Shown here one piece after another: positions 57,400 through 64,000 of a stretch of DNA of 64,000 nt (the first letter of the stretch is position 1; each line of letters opens with the position of its first letter). The translations under genes and the position numbers were made by a program. The stretch is from Galeopsis tetrahit (lineage: Eukaryota > Streptophyta > Magnoliopsida > Lamiales > Lamiaceae). The stretch lies in contig OY776129.1 in the NCBI GenBank assembly GCA_963675135.1, forward strand, positions 6,931,201-6,995,200, read 5' to 3'. Under the pieces are notes generated by a model. The model worked only from the letters and a program-made list of their open reading frames with translations, searched no databases and was not told where the DNA came from.

Positions 57400-57435
57400 G
57401 CAATATTATTTTCTATTTCACTCAGTGCATGCAAT

Positions 57436-57702
57436 ATGAATACTTTTACAATGTTGTATCTTCTAGGAGTGATGGTGCTGCTTTTTGCCCCCACTTCTAT
57501 GGCCAATTATAACAACGAGCAAATCGAAGAAGAAAATTCACTTAATGAGAGCCTATGGCGGAGGCGGCCTCCGCCTCCTCCGGCTGCGGTCGTAAGGCCA
57601 CCAGGCCTACCAAGGGTTCCTCGACCACCAAGAGGGCGTCGTCCTCGTAGAGCGTCGACACATTTGGATGTTGGGACACCTCATCGCCCTCTAAGAAGAT
57701 GA
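57436..57702 (+). CDS. Secreted Pro/Arg-rich prepropeptide, copy D
   Basis: 88 residues. Shares Thr5 with copy C and keeps all Arg of the central tail. Near the C-terminus Pro becomes Leu (HRPLRR). Signal peptide, acidic spacer and RRRPPPPP are unchanged. The upstream region is complete (minisatellite, duplicated promoter segment, TATA box). The 3' flank is cut 108 bp after the stop by element D, so polyadenylation may differ from the other copies. Family and function are not recognised. Confidence 0.7.
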   Translation: MNTFTMLYLLGVMVLLFAPTSMANYNNEQIEEENSLNESLWRRRPPPPPAAVVRPPGLPRVPRPPRGRRPRRASTHLDVGTPHRPLRR

Positions 57703-57810
57703 GGAAACTAGCTAGTTTCGCCCTCCACACATAGAGTTATGATATTTATTCTATTGAATTTATATCAATTATCTGTATTTTATCTAGCTAAAAAATTTTA
57801 TAATACAATA
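57703..57810 (+). repeat. Truncated 3' flank of peptide D
   Basis: Matches the other flanks up to AATACAATAC, then switches to LTR sequence of element D at about 57811, with a shared ACA at the joint. Confidence 0.8.
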
Positions 57811-58171
57811 CAGAGTTCTCGAATTAAGAAGTTGAGTATAAACTTCAATTGGGCTCATTGATTAATTTATGTATTCCGCATATTGTACTTTGATATATCG
57901 AAAGAATTTTGAAAAGTCTATCTAGACATTTTCACTAGCTTACTCGATATTAACTCAACTTTGGGGACCTACAAGTGGTATCAGAGCAATAGTTTACGAA
58001 CTGTTGTTTCTTGATAACCGACTTAAGACTTAGGGTGAAGTCTTGGTCCGTGATTGTATTTGCTTACGTGTTCTTGATCAACATTCTTGTTATATCTGTT
58101 TCTTGTTCCCTGTTCTTGACTTATCTGCTTCTTGATCATAAAACTGATTAGCACTAATCTACTTGCTCAAT

Positions 58172-60774
58172 ATGTCTCTTGAAATAAGTGCTAACAAGTT
58201 ACCCAAGTTCCAGGTTCAGGACTACGACTATTGGAAGTTGCGAATGGAAGCAATTTTCAGCTCCACGCACGACCTAATGATATCGGTTGTCACCGAGGGT
58301 CCGATCGTGACAATGGTCCCAAATACTGGTACCCTCGACAAAGACAAACCAATTGGTACTCTCGTCAAGAAACCCAGGTCAGATCTAACCTCAGAAGAAA
58401 TGCGTCAAAATAATTTGAATAGTTTGGCGAAGAATTACATCTTACACACTCTTCCTAACGAGTATCTAGGAAAAGTGTTAAAATGTAAAACTGCTAAAGA
58501 CATGTGGGACAGATTAGCTATCATTTGTGAAGGGACATCCCTGATCAAAGAGAGCAAATTATCCACTGTTGTCCAAAGATTTGAATCATTTCGGATGAAA
58601 GCTGGCGAAACTATCGACCAGCTGGATACTCGTTTTACTAAGATTATGAATGATCTGGAAGTCCTTGGTAAATCATATACTGCTCGTGAGATCAATCTTA
58701 GGATTCTGAAAAGTCTTGATAGTCGTTGGAAAATGGTAAAGATGCTTGTTAAGAATACCCAAGACATAGACAAATGGTCTGCTGAGACCATGTTTCAAAC
58801 TCTTAAGGCTCATGAGTTTGATTTAGACGAAGATGAACCCATAGCCAGTAGTGATAGAGAACATGCTGTATCTAAGAACGTTGCCTTTAAGTCTAGTTCG
58901 TCTAAGTCCTCTAAGGTAGACAAGTCAAAGGCTAAGACTAAGTCTGCTTCTGTGAAAGACGAGTTAGATACTGATCTTAGCCTGAAGGATCAGGTGAACC
59001 TCATGGTTAGAAAGTTTGATAGGCTGAATAAACGTTTCGGTAGATATAAGAAGTTCTATAGAGATCATAGAGCATCTACTTCTAAGAACTCGTCTAAGAC
59101 CAGACGAGACCGAAACTCGTCCGAAAGGAGAGACGAAGTCTCGGAAGGTAATAGGCGAGATAGAGAGTCTGATGATAGGAAGATTCAGCGTTCTGATAGA
59201 CGTGATAAGCGTAGGGATAAATCTCCTATTAAAAAGGCTACTAATGATCTTTTGTGATATAATTGTGAAAGCCAGGTCACTACATATATGAATGTCCAGA
59301 TCTGAGCACTGATGATCGAGAAGAACGCAAATCACGAAGGGAAAGAAGATACAACTGTGGCAAGAAGGCAATGATGGCCAATGATGACTCTGATTCGGAT
59401 TCAGACGAGTTGCCATCGGCCTTATCTAACTACCCATCTGATCAAGATCACGATGAAGCATCCATAGTAGATGATGGCCTATGCTGCATGGCTAAAATCG
59501 ACCAAGAGGTATAATCTGCTACGTCTTTTCAATCTTGTGATGATTCAGATACTGATGAAATTGATACTACCAGTAGTGAAGTAGGGAGTAGTCTTCATCA
59601 CTCTACTAGTGCTGTTGAAGACAACCTCCTACTAGCTAATCAGGCATTCATTGAAGTCAGTGATGAAAACATCGCATTGAAACAAGAAATCATTGATCTT
59701 AAGGAAGCTCAGTCTAAAGTAGATCCTAATGTAACAGTCCTAAATGAACGCTTGACTGAAGAGTTGAGACAACTCAAAGAAAAGTGTGCATTGACAGACA
59801 GGTTATATCAAGACCTACTTAAGACACATGCAACTGAGAGAAATGAATTCAATGTTTTAAAGAGCAAGTGCAATAGACTTGAAGAACGTAATAAGTTCTT
59901 AGAGACCGAGGTTGTCACATTAGATCTCAAGCTTACTGACCTGGTTAACTCTTCAAAGATTAACCTTGAACTGTCATATAGGTATAGAGATCCAGCTGAC
60001 AAGACAGGTATAGGTGCTGAGTCATCTAGCTCGTCTACTCGAGTCATTAAGAACCCTACTACTACTAACGCAAGACTTTTGCCAATTGATAAAGGAAAAG
60101 GACCAATGATATACGATATTGGAACTCCATCTAAAGGTACTGTACCTAAACAAGCTCGAGTTAACATTCCGATTACCAATGGAGGTAAAAAGAATGGTAA
60201 CAACAAGCCTGTTCCACCTAGAACTAATCTTCAAAGGACCACTAATCGTGGACGACCCAACCAGGTCAGATACGAGGACTGGTATCCTGAGGAGACGAGT
60301 ACTAGACAGGTACAGACTAGACGACAAGAGCCTAGACCTCCTTTCATAAGGCAGTCTCAGCTCTACTCGTCTAGGCCTAGACAGGTTGCTCTAAAATATC
60401 GTACACAAGCTGTCCTATATCCTCCACCTTTGTCATATGATATTATAAGTGAGGAAAGACCCAAACGCGTCTATAAACCGTATGGACCTAATGCATTTAA
60501 ACCCTATTCTGACTATCATAGACCAGTGCCTGCTCAAGTAGAGATTAAGTCGAAAGGCTATCTCAAACGAGTAGACCCGAACTCGAATGATAGGCCAGAT
60601 AAGGACAACAAGGTCTTATTCTGTAACAAGTATGGCCGAAAGCTTAAGAGATCGAACTTGTTCAAGACTCCAATGTATATTTGGATTCCTCTGAACTCGA
60701 CTAACCCCCCCAGGACCCCAATAAACAAATGGGTACCTAAATTATTGAATATCTTCATTGCAGGGTCGACTTGA
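58172..60774 (+). pseudogene. gag: Element D gag
   Basis: ATG 58172 (MSLEISANKLPKFQVQDYDY) opens a complete gag N-terminus. The UBN2 core follows (NEYLGKVLKCKTAKDMWDRL, GETIDQLDTRFTKIMNDLEV), then an Arg/Ser/Asp-rich segment. The frame stops at 59257, at the start of the zinc knuckle, where small indels scramble the CX2C. Further stops lie in 59258-59676. The frame reopens at 59677-60774 with a coiled coil (LNERLTEELRQLKEKCALTD), a basic Pro/Arg region and the tail MYIWIPLNSTN and KWVPK. An acceptor-like CATTGCAG precedes the pol start. Confidence 0.83.
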
Positions 60775-60871
60775 CTTGTATAAGAAGGGTGGATCAGTAG
60801 GAGAAACTTGGTACATTGATAGTGGTTGTTCACACCACATGACTGGTACCAAGGCTCTCTTATCAAGTTAC
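60775..60871 (+). pseudogene. pol: Element D pol: first residues of protease
   Basis: Short remnant with GETWYIDSGCSHHMTGTKAL, the catalytic Asp of copia protease. Ends at SSY, where the Athila-like LTR begins (TGATTAGTG at 60872). Confidence 0.85.
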
Positions 60872-62494
60872 TGATTAGTGTAAAAATTGCTCGAAATTCT
60901 TGTATTTAATTTGCATAATTTTATAGGATTTCGTGCATTATTTACACTAAATTGACTAATTGCACTCGATTTGGAGAAGTGGTGTGGTTTGTTATTTTTG
61001 TAGGTAAAATGAGGTGTTTTGAATCAAATCACGAAAAATTCAGCCGTTGGATCGAGTCCATGAATTGACCACATGAAAGAAGGTGAAGTGAGGGTCGAAA
61101 CGAGCAAAAATCGAGTCGATCGGACACTCGGATCAAAAGATACGAGCAAAACAAGAAGAGGGTTGAGGAGGGGCACGGACTCGAGCTTGGCGTGCCCGAG
61201 ACAGAAAATGGAGAAAATCGTGGAGCACGGCCGAGCCACAAATTGGAGAGGTGGAATACGGCAAGAATTCTTAAATAGATTATGGGCCCAAAGCCCATTT
61301 CACCATCTCAAATTAATCCATCTGCTGAGTTAATTTAATGGGCCCAAAATCATTTTAATCAATTCCACTTAGGCCCACGTGAGTATAATGGATTATCATT
61401 CTTTACATTCCAGAGGGGAACACACACGCGAAGAGGCAGCAGAGAGGAAATGGACGCGCAAAACAGGGTAAAGCCATTGGAGAACTTTCACCACCTTCTA
61501 CTCCACTCATTTGTTTAATTTCACTCCCTTAGCTAGTTTTTAATGTAGTATTTTATTTTATGTAAGTGTTGAAGGATTTAAAGACCAATTGAGGTGATAC
61601 TTTTCTTGAATTTAATGTTTTGTTATTTACCTTTCTTAAGCTTGTTTTCATTTGTTAATTTAATTATTGACTAGGTTTGTTGGTGTTTGGGTGTTTTGAT
61701 TTGTGATGGAATTTGTGTTATTAGCTTAATTTTAATTGTGTAATACATTGGAGGGAATATTGGTTAGGTTTATGGGTTTTGATAGATCATTTGCTAGAAT
61801 TCAATTAGTAGGTTATATGTGAAGCTCAATTAATGCAACGAGAGTTGGTTAATCGGGGTAGATAGTATAATCGAGGGTTGGGAATCGAGTGAATGAGTAA
61901 ATATTGGGTTATCGCAACGAGAGTTGGGTAATTTTCATTAGAACCCCATTTATCTACATTAATTTCTTGAATGAAAATTTGAGTGATTAGTGAGAAGACC
62001 ATAGGAGTTTGGTTGTTAGTATTCAAGTGGAAAAACATGATTAGGGATTAGTTTAGTTTAATTTAGATAGAGTAGAACCCCCTAGTTGTATGATTACCCG
62101 GGTAAGAACGCCTCTATTCATCCTCTCGATCCTAGGTGATTTAGTAGACAAATGCACTCGTGATTGCTTCTATCAAGTTCCACCTAATGAATTGCATATA
62201 AAAATCGACTTTTAACTCAATTTTTCACACAATGACGAACACCCGAACACTACTTCTCACATTTGATATTTGATCATCGTTTTACTTGCTTTTCCTAGTT
62301 AGTTTTTATCTTGTGATTTTTACATTTAGTCTTTAGCTCACCCCCATGTTCTATCACTATAATTACGCGACGACACACAACACTAAGGCTACGCAAACAA
62401 ACTAGTCCCGTGGTTCGATAATTTAACCGGGCACTTACTTTTACTACGAGGACCCTCTTACACTTGAGAGGTGAGTATTGAAAAATACGTGTCA
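60872..62494 (+). repeat. 5' LTR of the Athila-like element
   Basis: About 1623 bp, TGATTAGTGTAAAAATTGC to AATACGTGTCA. Small frames at 61029-61333 and elsewhere are not genes. Confidence 0.78.
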
Positions 62495-62500
62495 AGTTTT

Positions 62501-62518
62501 TGGCACCGCTGCCGGGGA
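62501..62518 (+). other. Primer binding site of the Athila-like element
   Basis: TGGCACCGCTGCCGGGGA, six bases after the LTR end. It resembles the Asp-tRNA-type site of Athila elements (from memory). Confidence 0.75.
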
Positions 62519-62643
62519 TTAGTTTTGCCTTTTGTGTAACTTAGTGTTAGTTTAGCGTAATTACTAGTGATTTTTTTTTTTGTTCTATATTATCTTGTGC
62601 TTTTCATACTTTGATCATTTGTGTAGGTGAGCTTAATTGGAAG

Positions 62644-63813
62644 ATGGACGGATATAACCAATATTCATGGAATCAATCATTTGATCAATATGATATGGTT
62701 TATCCCCCTTATCAAGAAGATGTTTGCTACGATAGTTGGGGGAACTACGACTATGGTTATCAAATTCAACAAGTTCCACCCAACTATCAAGATTATGAAA
62801 CACCACAAGCCGCTCTTACTCTTCCACCGGGAATTGATCCGGGTGCACGTGCACCAAATGATGAAAGGAATGCTTACTTGGAAAACTTACTAGTCACTTT
62901 CATAACTCAATCCAATCAAGTGTCTGCTTACAAAAATGCAAGATTGGAAAAGATGGATGAGCAAATGGTCTCACTTGCGAATCGAATGAAGAATATGGCG
63001 TTCCAATTGAGTCAAATGACTTCTTCAAGTGGGATTAGTTATGAAGGGTCAAGCATGTCGATTGGTGAAGAAGAGGGCTCAAGTGAAGAGGAGGATGAAG
63101 GCAGCACTCTTATTGAGGATAGAGATGAAGATGGACATTCATTTGAGGACATGAGCACGAGAGAGTTGGCTCTCAAGCTTACCAAAGATGAAATTGTTTT
63201 TGACACTTATGGTGCTAAGAAGCATAATTTGGAAGATTATGAGTGCAAAGCAATTGATAGTGGAGAGCCTTGTGTTCAAGAGACATTTCAAATGTCTCTT
63301 GAGCCTTACTTTACTCGTATTCATGATAATCCTTTGTTTGATATTGAGATTGACAATCTCTCTTCTCTTATTTGTGGTGATGATAGGAGCTTGTTGGAGA
63401 TTGATGAAGATGACAAAGAGGAAGATGAATGTCCATTGATGGATATGGTCAACAAAGAGCAAGAAGATCAAGAAGCATTACAAGACGAGTTGGAGAGCGA
63501 AATGAGCATTTCTAAACTTTTACTCTCTTCAATTTTCACTTTTAATGATATTGATGCTTCTATTGATTTCATTTTGCCTCTTGATCACTTTGATCTTAAG
63601 AAGGAAGTTGAGAAGAGTTTGGGCATTCTTGAGCAAAAGAGAAAGAAATGGAAAGAGATGACGGGGAAAGAGAAAGAAGTTAGCCTATTGATAGGAATGC
63701 ACAAGAAAGGTGCAAGTAATTGGCTTACTATCCATGAGAGCCTCCTTGACTTTGAGGCCAAAAGATTGAAATATAATGGCAAGGAGGACCGATATCCTTG
63801 GCCATTCCGATGA
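62644..63813 (+). CDS. Acidic gag-like ORF of the Athila-like element
   Basis: 389 codons from ATG 62644 (MDGYNQYSWNQSFDQYDMVY). An earlier in-frame ATG at 62611 would add 11 residues, but MDG lies closer to the start usual for such frames. N-terminal Tyr/Gln/Asn-rich region, then PPGIDPGARAPNDER and a helical segment (RLEKMDEQMVSLANRMKNMA, about residues 100-130) like the end of Athila-type gag. A long Glu/Asp-rich part without a zinc knuckle follows. No protease or RT motif. It may be the gag-derived ORF of a non-autonomous element. Function unknown. Confidence 0.6.
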   Translation: MDGYNQYSWNQSFDQYDMVYPPYQEDVCYDSWGNYDYGYQIQQVPPNYQDYETPQAALTLPPGIDPGARAPNDERNAYLENLLVTFITQSNQVSAYKNARLEKMDEQMVSLANRMKNMAFQLSQMTSSSGISYEGSSMSIGEEEGSSEEEDEGSTLIEDRDEDGHSFEDMSTRELALKLTKDEIVFDTYGAKKHNLEDYECKAIDSGEPCVQETFQMSLEPYFTRIHDNPLFDIEIDNLSSLICGDDRSLLEIDEDDKEEDECPLMDMVNKEQEDQEALQDELESEMSISKLLLSSIFTFNDIDASIDFILPLDHFDLKKEVEKSLGILEQKRKKWKEMTGKEKEVSLLIGMHKKGASNWLTIHESLLDFEAKRLKYNGKEDRYPWPFR

Positions 63814-64000
63814 GCTTATTTCTTTTCGTCCGGCTTGAAGACGTTAAACTTAGCGTTAAATGGGAGGCAACCCATTCTTTATTTCTTTCTTTTATTTTTT
63901 AGATTTGTAGTTTGTTTCATCTTTTGTTTAGTTTTTGTTTTGTAGGTTGAGTGTTGTGGTGGTGTGCAATGGGAGATATGCAATGGTGAATTTCAAAGGT
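63814..64000 (+). other. Sequence after the Athila-like ORF
   Basis: Non-coding, T-rich, including TGGGAGGCAACCCA, a short palindrome-like element commonly found after such ORFs. No further gene before the edge. Confidence 0.5.

Larger units (their letters stand above)
57811..60871 (+). mobile_element. Sirevirus-like copia element D, truncated at both ends
   Basis: Begins inside its 5' LTR (57811-57973, last ~163 bp, with an 11-bp deletion compared with the solo LTRs). Met-tRNA primer site TGGTATCAGAGC is at 57976-57987, followed by gag and the first residues of protease. It is cut at 60871 by the Athila-like LTR. Same LTR family as the solo LTRs at 16596 and 22321. The gag resembles that of element A. 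Confidence 0.88.
60872..64000 (+). mobile_element. Athila-like Ty3/gypsy element, 5' part (runs off right edge)
   Basis: LTR, then a primer site of the TGGCACCGCTGCCGGGGA type used by Athila and relatives, then one ORF. The left target copy would be GTTAC (60867-60871). The partner lies beyond the window, so the insertion cannot be confirmed. Sequence after the ORF has TGGGAGGCAACCCA (63858-63875), a phrase typical of such elements. Whether pol follows cannot be seen. Confidence 0.75.

Noticed and set aside
16550..57987. tRNA genes suggested by TGGTATCAGAGC matches
   Set aside because: Only the 12-13 bases of the primer binding site are present beside LTR ends. No cloverleaf follows.

Overview
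The window looks like heterochromatic or gene-poor DNA from a flowering plant, probably a eudicot. It is AT-rich and carries plant-type LTR retrotransposons primed by initiator-Met tRNA, a hAT-type MITE and an Athila-like gypsy element. I see no bacterial operons, no rRNA or tRNA genes and no CRISPR array. Species cannot be named from the sequence.

The only non-transposon gene family I can support is a small, intronless secreted Pro/Arg-rich peptide gene. It is present four times on the + strand (14026-14292, 19744-20010, 52971-53237, 57436-57702). A fifth downstream flank (5337-6537) implies another copy just left of the window. Each copy encodes an 88-residue prepropeptide: signal peptide, acidic spacer, then a Cys-free cationic tail starting with RRR-PPPPP. 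The genes lie in a tandem array. Each unit also carries a deleted Ty1/copia gag and LTR on the - strand. Unit period is about 5.72-5.73 kb with a solo LTR and 4.47 kb without it.

Layout: 1-5336, Sirevirus-like copia A (-), inserted just after an off-window peptide gene. 5337-6537, peptide 3' flank broken by a hAT MITE. 6538-13920, decayed copia C (-: ORF3, pol, gag) hit by an LTR fragment and a solo LTR. 13921-24026, peptide copies A and B with their gag/LTR remnants. 24027-51517, a Sirevirus-like copia B (-) with 5-bp target duplication AACTC. Element B holds a giant ORF3 (1459 codons), a 4.3-kb gag-only element in its RT (40610-44935), and in its 3' LTR an 8.3-kb tandem array of a coding-free LTR element (24442-32759, four LTRs sharing three internal regions). 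51518-57810, peptide copies C and D. 57811-60871, a 5'-truncated copia D (+). 60872-64000, the 5' part of an Athila-like gypsy element.

History inferred from nesting: copia C landed between peptide genes or carried one. Its pol was lost by a short-homology deletion and the shortened unit was amplified. A solo LTR of the copia D family entered one lineage (between A and B, and between B and C; the empty site is preserved between C and D). Copia B then split the unit upstream of C. Last came the gag-only element and the coding-free array, whose LTRs are nearly identical within each element. The peptide family and the two unusual tandem LTR structures are the points most worth following.
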